Part shown: positions 34,792 through 43,687 of the stretch, one piece after another | Numbering within the stretch: the stretch's first letter is position 1 | Layout: the number at the start of each line of letters is the position of its first letter | From: Verrucomicrobiaceae bacterium | Lineage (GTDB): Bacteria > Verrucomicrobiota > Verrucomicrobiia > Verrucomicrobiales > Verrucomicrobiaceae | Direction: 5' to 3' | Assembly (NCBI GenBank): GCA_024232965.1 | Contig: JACKQF010000006.1 | Coordinates: forward strand, 362,578 to 426,577 | Length of the DNA: 64,000 nt | The notes under the pieces: generated by a model | The model's database searches: none | What the model was told of the DNA's origin: nothing | What the model saw: only the letters and a program-made list of their open reading frames with translations | Translations under genes and position numbers: made by a program

Positions 34792-35766
34792 TCAGGAGTG
34801 ATTCACGGCCGGATGCTTTTTTTGCTGGTGATGATGATTCGCCGTCGCCAAGGCAAGTGCTCTGACTTTTTCCGCCAAGGCCGAGGGCTCAACGATATCG
34901 GCATCGGTGCCCAATCCCAAAAGCCATCGCGCCAAGGAGTCCAAGCCATCGGGGCCCAAGGCAAACCGGACACGAACGCTCTTCCCCACCCGCTGCTCAT
35001 CGATCAGAGTGGGTCCCCAATAACGACGGGCGCTTTCGATTGAATGCAGTGGTAGATCGATCACGGCCGAAAACGTCCGTTCGGGCGTCATGCAGCGCTC
35101 CAGGTGCCCCGCCAGACTGATTCCTGGCCGTGGCGGGATCGACTCAGTCAGCGTGCGGCACTGCAAGATACGATCCACGCGAAAGTCCCGCACCTCCTCC
35201 CGCAATCGACACCACGCAAACAGATGCCAGTGGTCGAGGTAAAACACCAGACCCAGCGGTTCAACGGTTCTGGATGTCGCCACATCCCGATTCACGCCGT
35301 GATACTTGAGTTCGAGGACGCGCCCCTCCGCCAAGGCCTCCTGCACCGTGCTGAGCGATACCGCGCCACGCTGTGGCGTGCGACCTCTCACCATCGTGGT
35401 TTTGCGTACCCGTTCGACCCGTTCTTGAAGTCGCGCAGGTAGGACCGCTGTCACTTTGCCAATGGCTGATCGCGTCGCTTCGCGCATGGAGCCATCCGTC
35501 ATTCGCTCGGTGAGCAATCCCCCCGTGATCAGCGCAAAGGCTTCCTCCGACGAAAACATCACCGGTGGCAAATGGTAACCACGCATCAGGCTGTAACCGA
35601 CCCCGGGCTCTCCCACGATCGGCACTCCGCTCTCGCCCAGCGCAGCGATATCACGATACACCGTCCGCTCGGTGATTTCGAAGTGGCCCGCCATCTCCGC
35701 CGCCGTGGTGACGCGGCGGGATTGCAGCATCATGACCATGGCGACGAGGCGGTCCGTTCGATTCAT
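34792..35766 (-). CDS. YafY-type HTH/WYL transcriptional regulator
   Basis: A 324-residue regulator. Residues 1-55 form a DeoR-like winged helix (RLVAMVMMLQSRRVTTAAEMA, ITERTVYRDIAAL). The rest matches the WYL-domain layout, with VEPLGLVFYLDHWHLFAWCRLREEVRDFRVDRI and a C-terminal WCX extension. WYL regulators bind nucleic-acid or nucleotide ligands and often control stress or sugar genes. Its ATG overlaps the upstream sialidase stop (ATGA), so the two are translationally coupled. Confidence 0.92.
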   Translation of the reverse strand: MNRTDRLVAMVMMLQSRRVTTAAEMAGHFEITERTVYRDIAALGESGVPIVGEPGVGYSLMRGYHLPPVMFSSEEAFALITGGLLTERMTDGSMREATRSAIGKVTAVLPARLQERVERVRKTTMVRGRTPQRGAVSLSTVQEALAEGRVLELKYHGVNRDVATSRTVEPLGLVFYLDHWHLFAWCRLREEVRDFRVDRILQCRTLTESIPPRPGISLAGHLERCMTPERTFSAVIDLPLHSIESARRYWGPTLIDEQRVGKSVRVRFALGPDGLDSLARWLLGLGTDADIVEPSALAEKVRALALATANHHHQQKKHPAVNHS

Positions 35767-36890
35767 TGCCGAACCAAAGCATCCGTCGCCTTTAAGTCAA
35801 AGCGCACACTCACCACGGAGTTCTTCTCTTTACCCGGCGCATACTTCACATAGGTCGTCGCGACGATGGTGCCATCCGGCAACAGCTCCATCCCAGGATA
35901 ACCACAGTCGCCAACGCGCTCCGCATAACTATGCAGCAGCTTCACGCGATACTGACCGGGCTTGCTCATCTTGATGTCGTCGTAGGTTCCGACCCAGGCC
36001 ACAAAATGACCTTTGGTCGGGCTGTTGAGCGCTTGATCGCGAAAGGCCACCACCATGCGCCCATCAGAAGTGAAGACCCCTGCATGACGATCACCGGTGA
36101 GTCCCCAGGGAGTGTTTACCGGAGTGCTCCAAGTCTTGCCTTCATCCTGGCTGAACATCATCAGGCTGCGCTGCTTGTGCGTGTTTTCCCGCATCAAGCA
36201 ACACAACTCGCTGCCATCGGGGGGGCGGAAAACAAAGGGCTCGCAGGGATTCTTACCCTCGACACTGGCAACGACATGCGGCTCACTCCAGGTGAATCCA
36301 CCATCGGCGCTGATCGTTTGCAGCACTTCGAGCGGTGCCTTGTCCGCACCGCCAGGACCTTTGTGATACAGGCCAAGGTAGCTGCCATCCTTCAGTCGCA
36401 CCATGCTGCTAAAGGTCATCACGCAAGGGAACCCCAGCGGCGGCATCTCCTTCCAAGTCTTGCCGGCGTCCTCGCTCATGATGCTCGGCATGCCCGGGCC
36501 TTTGCGATTGTCCTTCGCGGCGGAAAAGACCCAGATCCTTTCCTTCCCCGCCGGATCCGTCATGCGATAGATGCTCGGGCAATTTTGATGCGTCTTAAAG
36601 CCAGGCGGCATCAGCTCATCCACGCGAGACCACGTCACACCGCCGTCCTCACTGCGCGCCATCGGTCCCGCAGCGCCACCGTGATTGATGCACCACACGC
36701 AGAGAAGTGTTTTGCCATCGGCTAAGAGAGTCGTCGTCGGATGCCCCTGATAGGTCTCCACCGTACCCGCAGCGATCACGGTTTGGCGGTCTTTTTGATC
36801 CGAAAGATCAACGATGGGGAGATCAGGTTTATCTTCGGCATGAACCAACGAAATGGCGGCGAGGAGTGGAATGAGAAGAGTACAACGCAT
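35763..36890 (-). CDS. Exported BNR-repeat sialidase-like protein
   Basis: A 375-residue exported protein (signal peptide 1-18, MRCTLLIPLLAAI). Four Asp-box/BNR repeats are visible: ARSEDGGVTWS, MSEDAGKTWKE, ISADGGFTWSE and FSQDEGKTWST, giving a six-bladed sialidase-type propeller. Most such verrucomicrobial members are labelled exo-alpha-sialidase but are unproven. It stops in an ATGA overlap with the WYL regulator and follows the DUF4838 gene by 50 bases on the same strand. Confidence 0.88.
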   Translation of the reverse strand: MRCTLLIPLLAAISLVHAEDKPDLPIVDLSDQKDRQTVIAAGTVETYQGHPTTTLLADGKTLLCVWCINHGGAAGPMARSEDGGVTWSRVDELMPPGFKTHQNCPSIYRMTDPAGKERIWVFSAAKDNRKGPGMPSIMSEDAGKTWKEMPPLGFPCVMTFSSMVRLKDGSYLGLYHKGPGGADKAPLEVLQTISADGGFTWSEPHVVASVEGKNPCEPFVFRPPDGSELCCLMRENTHKQRSLMMFSQDEGKTWSTPVNTPWGLTGDRHAGVFTSDGRMVVAFRDQALNSPTKGHFVAWVGTYDDIKMSKPGQYRVKLLHSYAERVGDCGYPGMELLPDGTIVATTYVKYAPGKEKNSVVSVRFDLKATDALVRQ

Positions 36891-36940
36891 GGGTGAAAAC
36901 AAACGAAGACGAAACGCAGAAACTCGCGGCGAGTTGAGCC

Positions 36941-38926
36941 TCACTCCAGACCTGCCTCCCTCAGCTCCTTGAGGACGCGGCCACTGAGTGGTGCATCGGG
37001 ATGCAGTCCCATCACGCGCTTGCTGTCTTTTCCCGGCTCGGGGGCGCGGAAGATGGCGGACCAGTTGATGCTGAATTCGGGGAAGGTCTTTTTCATTTCC
37101 TCGACGCGATCCCAGTTCGCCATCACGCGGGCCTTAGCTTCCGCGTCCTTGCCCTTGCTGGCTTCCAGCTTCTGCATCCAGGCCCGAGTATCGACCACGA
37201 GTTTGGAGTAATCGAGACCGCACTGAATGAAGTGCAGACGACGGCGGTATTTTTCATCGGCACCCGCGATCTTGGTGGCAGCAGCATCGAGATGGGATTG
37301 GGCTTTGGCGAAGAGTTCAGGCGTGTATTTCTTTGGCAGGTCGTAGGCGCGTTGGCGGCTCGGTTCTTCGGCGACGAATTCCATCCTTGTCTGCTCCAGC
37401 AATTTCCAATAGGCCTTCACGTCCGAGGCAGCAAGCCCAAAGCCGCGCTGATAGTAGTCATCCATCAATGCCTCCACATCCGTCTGCGGATTCCAGGCCA
37501 GATGCGCAAGGGCATAGTAATGGGGACCCTGCGTAGCCCAGTGAAACCAGAAGAGGTCAAAGTACAGCCCGATGCAATGATACTGCGCCGCGAAGCGGAA
37601 GTCCTCGCCAGCCTGCGTCATCGCGACATCGGGCATGCCCCAGCTCAATCCCGCTTGGCTGCCCAAATTCGGCCTCCAAATCAAGTGTGCCGCCTTCTTT
37701 GCCCAACCAGCGTGTTGCTCCATGGGAAGCTTGCGATGTTCCGGTGACCGCATCGAGAAATTCGCCACGCTGGAGATGATCACATTGTCATCGGGAACGA
37801 TCCCGATCGGCGGATTGCGGGCAAAACCATACGCATTCAGCATCACGAAGAGTTCCCGATTCGGAAACTTTTCTTTCAACAGGCGACCCAGCGTGTTGGC
37901 AAATCGCACATCGCGATCTGATTGCGAGACGCCTTCAAATTTCATTCCACCGGGAAAGGACCAAGTCATCTTCTCACCATCCGGATGGTCCCAGGCCAGA
38001 CAGTTCGCGCAGGTGCAGTGACCCGAGGTATATCCATCGTTCGGCGAGACGTTGAAGATGTTTTTGGTCGGGTCCGCCGCCAGCTCTTCTTCCACATTCG
38101 CCAGCCATTGTTTCCAAACAGCGGGATTAGAGGCACAGAGTTTGGTGTTGCCAGCGTTGGGTGCCAACGATGGCCTGCTGCCATCTGGCGCTGCCGCAAA
38201 ATACTCGGGGTGCGATTTGCCGTACTTCTCCCACCAATCGCCAAAACCATGACCGCCATCGATCTCCATTGAGTCGAGCTGCACGCGCTGAAAGCGAGCC
38301 CAAAGCTCATCCACACCCTCTTTGTTGTCACCCAGGGAAAGCTTCTGCAACAGCCCACTCCGCGCCCGAATGCTGGGATGATAGCGAATTTCGCAGGGGG
38401 CGACAGCGATGCGATCACGCTGAACAAGGTCCTCCTCAGCTGGCCACAACCAGCGCACGCCGAGCTGATCCTGAATGAAACTGTACACCGCGTTCGCGGT
38501 GCCATACTCCTGCTGCATGTCTGTCTTCATCGCCAATCGGCCTTTGGCTTCCATGTGATCAGGATCCCAACGATCGCGTCCAGCAATGACGAGATGGTTT
38601 TCGTTGGCGAGGATCAGCGTCTCTTCAGGATGCTGAAAATCGAGATCCGCTTTGGGGAACAGCGTTTTCACCGTCGGCGATACACTCACCCAAATCGCGT
38701 GCTCTGGCATTGCCTGCGGCGCACCCTTCATCACCTCGGGCCGCTGGCCGCTGATTTTTTCCACGTAATCCGCCAAGGTCACCGCCGCATCATGCGTGCG
38801 TGGCGGGGCACCCGCATCCACGATGATCGGAGCGGGCGCGACGTCTTTGGCTACGATGATGAAGTCGGCGGAATGTGCGGCCAGAGGTACTAGCAGCAGA
38901 GCGATGGAGGATAGGGTCAGTTTCAT
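36941..38926 (-). CDS. DUF4838 domain exported protein (alpha-glucuronidase-like)
   Basis: A 661-residue protein with a signal peptide (1-19). An N-terminal glycoside-hydrolase family 67/20-like domain (AVTLADYVEKISGQRP, ETLILANENHLVIAGR, YGTANAVYSFIQDQLGVRWLWP) is followed by the DUF4838 part with the typical VSPNDGYTSGHCTCANCLAWD segment (C-x-C-x-x-C) and FWFHWATQGPHYYALAHLAWNP. It is likely an exported uronidase- or hexosaminidase-like enzyme; the activity is not demonstrated. A longer frame upstream overlaps the deacetylase gene and is rejected. Confidence 0.87.
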   Translation of the reverse strand: MKLTLSSIALLLVPLAAHSADFIIVAKDVAPAPIIVDAGAPPRTHDAAVTLADYVEKISGQRPEVMKGAPQAMPEHAIWVSVSPTVKTLFPKADLDFQHPEETLILANENHLVIAGRDRWDPDHMEAKGRLAMKTDMQQEYGTANAVYSFIQDQLGVRWLWPAEEDLVQRDRIAVAPCEIRYHPSIRARSGLLQKLSLGDNKEGVDELWARFQRVQLDSMEIDGGHGFGDWWEKYGKSHPEYFAAAPDGSRPSLAPNAGNTKLCASNPAVWKQWLANVEEELAADPTKNIFNVSPNDGYTSGHCTCANCLAWDHPDGEKMTWSFPGGMKFEGVSQSDRDVRFANTLGRLLKEKFPNRELFVMLNAYGFARNPPIGIVPDDNVIISSVANFSMRSPEHRKLPMEQHAGWAKKAAHLIWRPNLGSQAGLSWGMPDVAMTQAGEDFRFAAQYHCIGLYFDLFWFHWATQGPHYYALAHLAWNPQTDVEALMDDYYQRGFGLAASDVKAYWKLLEQTRMEFVAEEPSRQRAYDLPKKYTPELFAKAQSHLDAAATKIAGADEKYRRRLHFIQCGLDYSKLVVDTRAWMQKLEASKGKDAEAKARVMANWDRVEEMKKTFPEFSINWSAIFRAPEPGKDSKRVMGLHPDAPLSGRVLKELREAGLE

Positions 38927-38978
38927 TGAAAAGTAGCGCGGACCAGAGTCTTCTCTGACGACGGGAAAGTTGCAATAC

Positions 38979-40355
38979 CTACGGTGCGGATCGAAGTGAA
39001 TACACAGCCTCAATCGGCGGCACCTCAAAGCGCAGAGCGGCTTTCCCATCCACCGTCGTAGCCTTGGTGGAGATGACGGTTCCTTGTTGGTCTTTGACGA
39101 CCGTGTCGTCAGGCTTCCACTCAGGAGGCAGCACAATCTCGACCGTGAGCGACTGGTCGTAGAGTGTCGGATCGGTCGTGCAACGGACGCGAAAGACCAG
39201 CTTCTCAGCGTCGGACTCGACAAGCTCAAGTGTGGCCGCATCCCGCTCTCGCTGATACTTGAAGATATCGGCCATGCCAGCGATCCAGAGCTTGGCCGAG
39301 TGTTCCTTCGCGATATCCAGAGCCGCCCGAAAGTTTGCCTCGGTGCTGCTGAGCCCATCGCCGATGTAGTGGTAGTGGATTCGGCACCAAAGACCGCGCT
39401 GGAGATGCTGCTCCAAAATGCGCCGGAAGTTTTCGACTCGATTCCCATAGCTATCATCCATGCCCGTGCTGTTCTCTGACGCGTCAAAGTGGTGATACTT
39501 GTCGAGGTAGTAGCGCAGCGTTCTCGTCGTATCCCAGCGTGTCCCACCGCCTAGATTCAGCGCGGTAAGTTTGCTCCGATCAGGCACGAGTTTCCAAATC
39601 GCCTCGGCTGCCTCTCCGATCTCGGCCTCCATGTCTTCATCGCCAAAGCCACCGCGATGATGGGCGGAGTGATTGGCAAACTCCTGATCGCCTCGAGCCG
39701 CCAGCGCTTCCCATTCGGCACGATGCTGATCGAATTCCGAAGTGCGACGACCTCCCGACTCCGAGGCCCCAGGGCAAATCATGAACGTGCCACGAAAGCC
39801 ATACTCCCTCAAGATCGGCACCGCCTTGGTGAGATGCGTCGGATGGGAATCATCAAAGCGAATGCTTAGCGCAGCAGCGCGACCACCGTGCCATTTCGCG
39901 ATGCGCATCTGCACGCCGCTTACACCGTCCTGGATAGCACGGAGTTTTTCACTCGTGGGCTTTGACCAGCCACCTGCGGGCTTCACCGCTTGCACGACGA
40001 AGTCCGTCACGCCTGTAGGCAGCGGCACGGACAGCTTGAACCACTCAATGCCGGTGCGCTGTACCACCATCGCTTTTCCACCTGCATCACGCACTTCCAC
40101 GTCGGCAGCGGGCCAGATGTTCGGCCCGCTGTTCGGCAGATCCACACGAACCGCAAGCGGGCGTGTCTCTCCATGGGCATCCACATGCACCTTCACTTTG
40201 AACTTATCCAGAAGCTGCGCCTGGACGACCGCAGGGCCTTGATCCGCACTCAGCGCTACCTTCACGCCGCCGAGATCCTCGCCAAATGTTCGACCAGGAC
40301 CAATGATCCCACTCGCAAAGGCGAGGGTTGCGAGAAGTTGAATGCATCTTTTCAT
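38979..40355 (-). CDS. Exported polysaccharide deacetylase (NodB/CE4)
   Basis: A 458-residue exported protein with a signal peptide (1-24). A beta-sandwich N-terminal region precedes the NodB domain: motif 1 is RFDDSHP (TFDD equivalent), motif 2 ANHSAHHRG (the HxxxH metal pair), and IWKLVPDR, ALNLGGGTRW later segments. A C-terminal beta domain finishes the protein. CE4 enzymes remove N- or O-acetyl groups from polysaccharides. It lies 52 bases upstream of the DUF4838 gene on the same strand, the first of the run deacetylase-DUF4838-sialidase-WYL. Confidence 0.87.
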   Translation of the reverse strand: MKRCIQLLATLAFASGIIGPGRTFGEDLGGVKVALSADQGPAVVQAQLLDKFKVKVHVDAHGETRPLAVRVDLPNSGPNIWPAADVEVRDAGGKAMVVQRTGIEWFKLSVPLPTGVTDFVVQAVKPAGGWSKPTSEKLRAIQDGVSGVQMRIAKWHGGRAAALSIRFDDSHPTHLTKAVPILREYGFRGTFMICPGASESGGRRTSEFDQHRAEWEALAARGDQEFANHSAHHRGGFGDEDMEAEIGEAAEAIWKLVPDRSKLTALNLGGGTRWDTTRTLRYYLDKYHHFDASENSTGMDDSYGNRVENFRRILEQHLQRGLWCRIHYHYIGDGLSSTEANFRAALDIAKEHSAKLWIAGMADIFKYQRERDAATLELVESDAEKLVFRVRCTTDPTLYDQSLTVEIVLPPEWKPDDTVVKDQQGTVISTKATTVDGKAALRFEVPPIEAVYSLRSAP

Positions 40356-40505
40356 ACGATCAGTTTTGGGGCGTCGTCTCTTTGTTCGGCGATCAAACAT
40401 ACACGACCTCACCGCGTGATCTCTCACCGTCATGACGCAGGCCGACTTGCGAAAGGGAGAGAGACAACTGTCCGCTGTTCGTTTCATTGGCCAGCCTGCA
40501 CCAAG

Positions 40506-41498
40506 ATGAATGAAAACACCCAACTCATGAACGCAAATTTTAGTCGGCGGGAATTCACTTCGCTTTCATCAGCGGGCTTCTGCGGCTTGTTGACCAGTTC
40601 CTTGATCGAAAGCGGACATGCCGCCGAAGAAAAGCATGATCCAGCCGAGAAACGTCTCATGCTTCTTGGCCTCAACGCGCTCGCCCGTGCCCATGAGATG
40701 AATTACTTCACCGACGGCCATCGCGGCGCGAGCCTGGTGTCTGCGCATCTGATGTGCGTGGACAATAAGCTGGATGACAAGACCACCGCACGCATCACCG
40801 AGTTGTTCGACCTGAATTGGGCTCCATCGCCGCTTTGCAAACCCTTCCCCGAGGAGGAGCCGGACCCCGCATTGATCGACAAGATCGGTCTCGCACTCGC
40901 CGACGGCAAGGGCGTGCTGCGCGAGGTGGGTCATAACGCCATCTTCGCGATGTTGGCCATCAAAGGCTTCCGCATGCTGCCGAGCGCCGCCACGCCGAAG
41001 CGAATCGAAGGCGTGTGCAAACTCATCCGTGCCATCAAACCCTGGCGTGACATCGACCCGAGCCCCGAGGTCGATCCCCCGCCTTTCTCCGACACGGCCG
41101 CTGCGTCCGAATTCGTCCTGCGCGAAGCCAGCGCCACCGTCGATCGTTTCATCGGCCATGGGCAAGGTTTCACCGGCCACATGCTCACCTTTGGTCAGGC
41201 ACTCGTCGAACTCGCCGCGATGGGCGATGTCGAATGGGCCGAAAGCTGCCGCACTGCTTTCCGCAAATACGTCACCATCACACGCAACGGCCCCCAACCG
41301 GAAGACAAGACCTTCAAGGATCACCAGCCCAGCCCGCTGCGCCCGAACAGCGCGGAGTACTGGCAGAAGCGCGACCCGCGCACGCTCGGCATCGGCCATG
41401 TCTTCAAATATCCCTACAGCTACTACGAACTGCTGCGGCACGTCGATAATCCCGCGCTGAAGCACGAGTGGGACGCGAAGGCGTATCACTTGTTTTAG
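40506..41498 (+). CDS. Exported His-rich protein, unassigned family (copy A)
   Basis: A 330-residue protein I cannot assign. A Tat-like leader (FSRREFTSLSSAGFCG) is followed by an all-helical-looking domain. It shares ordered blocks with the protein at 48055: LGLNALARAHEM, GHRGASLVSAHL, LREVGHNAIFAMLAI, FTGHMLTFGQALVELAAMG and a late GIGHVFK/YYEL region. Several His residues in these blocks (RAH, GH, GHN, GH, GH) recur in both, suggesting a metal or cofactor site. ATGs at 40506 and 40527 are both usable. It diverges from the deacetylase gene across 150 bases. Confidence 0.7.
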   Translation: MNENTQLMNANFSRREFTSLSSAGFCGLLTSSLIESGHAAEEKHDPAEKRLMLLGLNALARAHEMNYFTDGHRGASLVSAHLMCVDNKLDDKTTARITELFDLNWAPSPLCKPFPEEEPDPALIDKIGLALADGKGVLREVGHNAIFAMLAIKGFRMLPSAATPKRIEGVCKLIRAIKPWRDIDPSPEVDPPPFSDTAAASEFVLREASATVDRFIGHGQGFTGHMLTFGQALVELAAMGDVEWAESCRTAFRKYVTITRNGPQPEDKTFKDHQPSPLRPNSAEYWQKRDPRTLGIGHVFKYPYSYYELLRHVDNPALKHEWDAKAYHLF

Positions 41499-41552
41499 GC
41501 TCACCGATTTTTGTACACCTTCGTGAATTCGAAAGGCGCAGTGTGGGTTAGG

Positions 41553-41996
41553 TCAGGCGCCCTTGGGCAGGAGAATCTTAATCATCCGAGCGCGCTGCGG
41601 ACTTGCGACGAGCTCCTGTAGCGTGTTCTCGTCCAAGGTATCGTAAAATGCGGTCATCGCCCGGGCAAGTGCTCCCTTCAGTTGGCAATTGCTGCTAATC
41701 GGACAAGTATTGGTGGCTGCATCAAAGCACTCCACAATGGCGGGTTGATTCTCCGTTTCTCGCACCAGCTTACCGATTCGAATCGTGTCCGCAGAACGCG
41801 CGAGCCGGACGCCGCCGCCTCGACCCCGGCGGGTCTCGAGATAGCCGAGCTTGGACAACTCCTGCACCACCTTCGCCAAATGGTGGTGTGAGATTCCGTA
41901 AGCTTTACTCACTTCGTCCAACTGGAATACGTCGCCCTTCAGTGCGCCAAACATCAGAATACGTAGGGCGTAGTCGCTGAAGAAGCTGAGTTTCAT
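41553..41996 (-). CDS. nsrR: Rrf2-family nitric-oxide-sensing repressor NsrR
   Basis: A 147-residue Rrf2-type regulator. The winged helix (SDYALRILMFGALK, VSKAYGISHHHLAKVVQELSKLGY) and the RGRGGGVRLAR wing match NsrR. Three Cys that bind the iron-sulfur cluster are at C90, C98 and C104, close to C91, C96 and C102 of E. coli NsrR. NsrR represses NO-detoxification genes until NO attacks the cluster. It is divergent from the YHS-haemoglobin gene, with a strong palindrome between them (42100-42124). Confidence 0.93.
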   Translation of the reverse strand: MKLSFFSDYALRILMFGALKGDVFQLDEVSKAYGISHHHLAKVVQELSKLGYLETRRGRGGGVRLARSADTIRIGKLVRETENQPAIVECFDAATNTCPISSNCQLKGALARAMTAFYDTLDENTLQELVASPQRARMIKILLPKGA

Positions 41997-42099
41997 GGCT
42001 GAGGGGAAGAGACGGGGACGGTGAAGTTGAGAGTCTGCACCGATCTCGCGCTACTGGCCACAGGGCAATCGAAATATCTCATTCAATGTTGCGTTTGTT

Positions 42100-42124
42100 A
42101 AACAGGTATCGGATATACCTGTTT
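42100..42124. promoter_or_regulatory. 25-bp palindrome in the nsrR/haemoglobin intergenic region
   Basis: Ten-base perfect inverted repeats, AAACAGGTAT and ATACCTGTTT, separated by five bases. It sits 68 bases before the haemoglobin ATG and 103 bases upstream of the nsrR ATG, the expected place for an operator that controls both divergent genes. A Rrf2-family site is likely because the palindrome flanks the repressor's own gene; the motif differs from the well-known enterobacterial NsrR site. Confidence 0.6.
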
Positions 42125-42192
42125 TCAGGTCGCTCCCCTGTTGGCGTTGCCGTGAAGATAAACCCAAACCAACCTATCAACCCATACTCCCC

Positions 42193-42789
42193 ATGCTGAA
42201 ACTCAGTCAGTTGCTCCTCAACCTTACCCTTGCTCTTACGTTCTCAGCGACTCTTGCCCTCGCGAATGAATCGCCAACCAATGCCCCTTCAGGAGAGTTC
42301 AATACCGTTTGCCCCATCAGTGGTAAACCAGTCGATCCGAAGATCACCACGGTCTATGAGGGCCAAACGTATGCCTTTGCTCAGGACGCCTGCCGCACCA
42401 AATGGTTGGCAGAACGCGAGAACAGCCTTTACCACAAACTGGGGGGCAAGGCTGCCATAGACGCTGCCGTGGAGTCGTTCTATGTGAAGGTGCTAGCTGA
42501 TAGTCGCATCAAGCACTTCTTTGACGACATCAACATGAATAAGCAACGTCGGAAGCAGAAAGAGTTCCTCTCCGCAGCCTTCGGCGGGCCGAATCCCTGG
42601 ACAGGCAAAGACATGCGCAAGGCCCACGCCAACCTTCCCGGCCTCAACGAGACTCACTTCAATGCCGTGGCCGAGAACCTTCAGAAGACGCTCGAAGAAC
42701 TGAAGGTGCCGAAAGATCTCATCGACCAAGTCATGGCTATCGCCGCCAGCACCAAAGACGCGGTGTTGAACAAACCCGTGGCGAAATAG
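42193..42789 (+). CDS. Exported YHS-domain/group I truncated haemoglobin fusion
   Basis: A 198-residue exported protein. The signal peptide spans residues 1-24. Residues about 38-72 are a YHS-like metal-binding domain (CPISGKPVDP and FAQDACRTKW). Residues 78-195 are a group I 2-on-2 haemoglobin: KLGGKAAIDAAVESFY with B10-type Y97, then GGPNPWTGKDMRKAH with proximal H145. Group I truncated haemoglobins can oxidise NO to nitrate. It is the first gene right of the nsrR palindrome, so it is probably NsrR-regulated. Export to the periplasm or membrane would be unusual for this group. Confidence 0.87.
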   Translation: MLKLSQLLLNLTLALTFSATLALANESPTNAPSGEFNTVCPISGKPVDPKITTVYEGQTYAFAQDACRTKWLAERENSLYHKLGGKAAIDAAVESFYVKVLADSRIKHFFDDINMNKQRRKQKEFLSAAFGGPNPWTGKDMRKAHANLPGLNETHFNAVAENLQKTLEELKVPKDLIDQVMAIAASTKDAVLNKPVAK

Positions 42790-42806
42790 ACTCCTGGTGC
42801 ATTTTC

Positions 42807-42854
42807 GATTACCGCGCCCGAAAGCCGCAGCGGACACATTCCGCTGCGGTAATC
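42807..42854 (+). repeat. Two overlapping, mutually exclusive hairpins downstream of the haemoglobin gene
   Basis: Inner hairpin: CCGCAGCGGA (42825-42834) pairs with TCCGCTGCGG (42840-42849) over a 5-base loop. Outer alternative: GATTACCGC (42807-42815) pairs with GCGGTAATC (42846-42854), sharing the 3' arm. There is no T-tract, so it is not a classic terminator. It may slow or process the transcript between haemoglobin and the HPP gene. Confidence 0.55.
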
Positions 42855-42961
42855 GCGGATCGGACACTGCATTGGTTCCACAGATTCGGTTCACGACAGA
42901 TGGCTGAAGATCACCTGTGGTGAACTGAATCTGCAAGAAACACGGAACGCTAACTCTCACC

Positions 42962-43687
42962 ATGCGACTCTTTCAATCTCTGCGACCTTGGCTTGGCATT
43001 GAGCTGATCGACGTTAGTGCCACGGAGAAAATAGTGTCCGCAGTGGGTGGAGGCATCGCCATCTGGCTGTTAAGTTATCTCACCTCAATCGTCCTTCCGC
43101 ATCAGGGTGCCATGCTGGTAATCGGATCCATGGGCGCGAGCGCCGTGCTGTTGTATGCAGTGCCTCATGGGCAGCTCTCACAGCCCTGGCCAGTAGTGGC
43201 GGGGCATGGAGTTTCCGCCCTGGTGGGTGTGACGTGTGCACGCTGGATTCCGAGCCCGCCACTTGCTGCCGCTTGCGCAGTGGGGCTCGCCATCGGCATA
43301 ATGCATCAGTTGAAATGCATCCACCCGCCAGGGGGAGCGACAGCATTTACGGCCGTGCTAGCTGGAGAGGCGGTGCGCAGTCTTGGTTTTTCGTTTGTCG
43401 TGTTTCCGGTGCTAACCAATGCCCTCATCATCGTCATGCTGGCAGTCATCATCAACTATCCGTTCCCATGGCGGCGCTACCCCGTGGTTCTCCGTCGTTC
43501 CTCTCCACCGCCCTCTGCAGATGCACCCAAGCATGAAGAGGTCATCGCTGCCATTCGGTCGCTCGATACCTTTGTGGACATCAGCGAAGAAGATCTGCTC
43601 CAACTCATCGACATCCTCACTCACCAGCCAAGCGTGATGTCCCGCGCACCCAACTCGCCCAAACACTATGAATCCCCCCCTTCCTGA
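42962..43687 (+). CDS. HPP-family membrane protein (nitrite-transporter-like)
   Basis: A 241-residue protein with about five helices, then a soluble C-terminal tail of about 60 residues. The HPP signature HPPGGATAFT (121-130) and GSMGASAVLLYAVP are present. Plant and cyanobacterial HPP proteins transport nitrite into chloroplasts or cells; transport in bacteria is inferred. Context with NsrR and two truncated haemoglobins fits nitrite or NO handling. Its stop lies 20 bases inside the next gene. Confidence 0.86.
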   Translation: MRLFQSLRPWLGIELIDVSATEKIVSAVGGGIAIWLLSYLTSIVLPHQGAMLVIGSMGASAVLLYAVPHGQLSQPWPVVAGHGVSALVGVTCARWIPSPPLAAACAVGLAIGIMHQLKCIHPPGGATAFTAVLAGEAVRSLGFSFVVFPVLTNALIIVMLAVIINYPFPWRRYPVVLRRSSPPPSADAPKHEEVIAAIRSLDTFVDISEEDLLQLIDILTHQPSVMSRAPNSPKHYESPPS

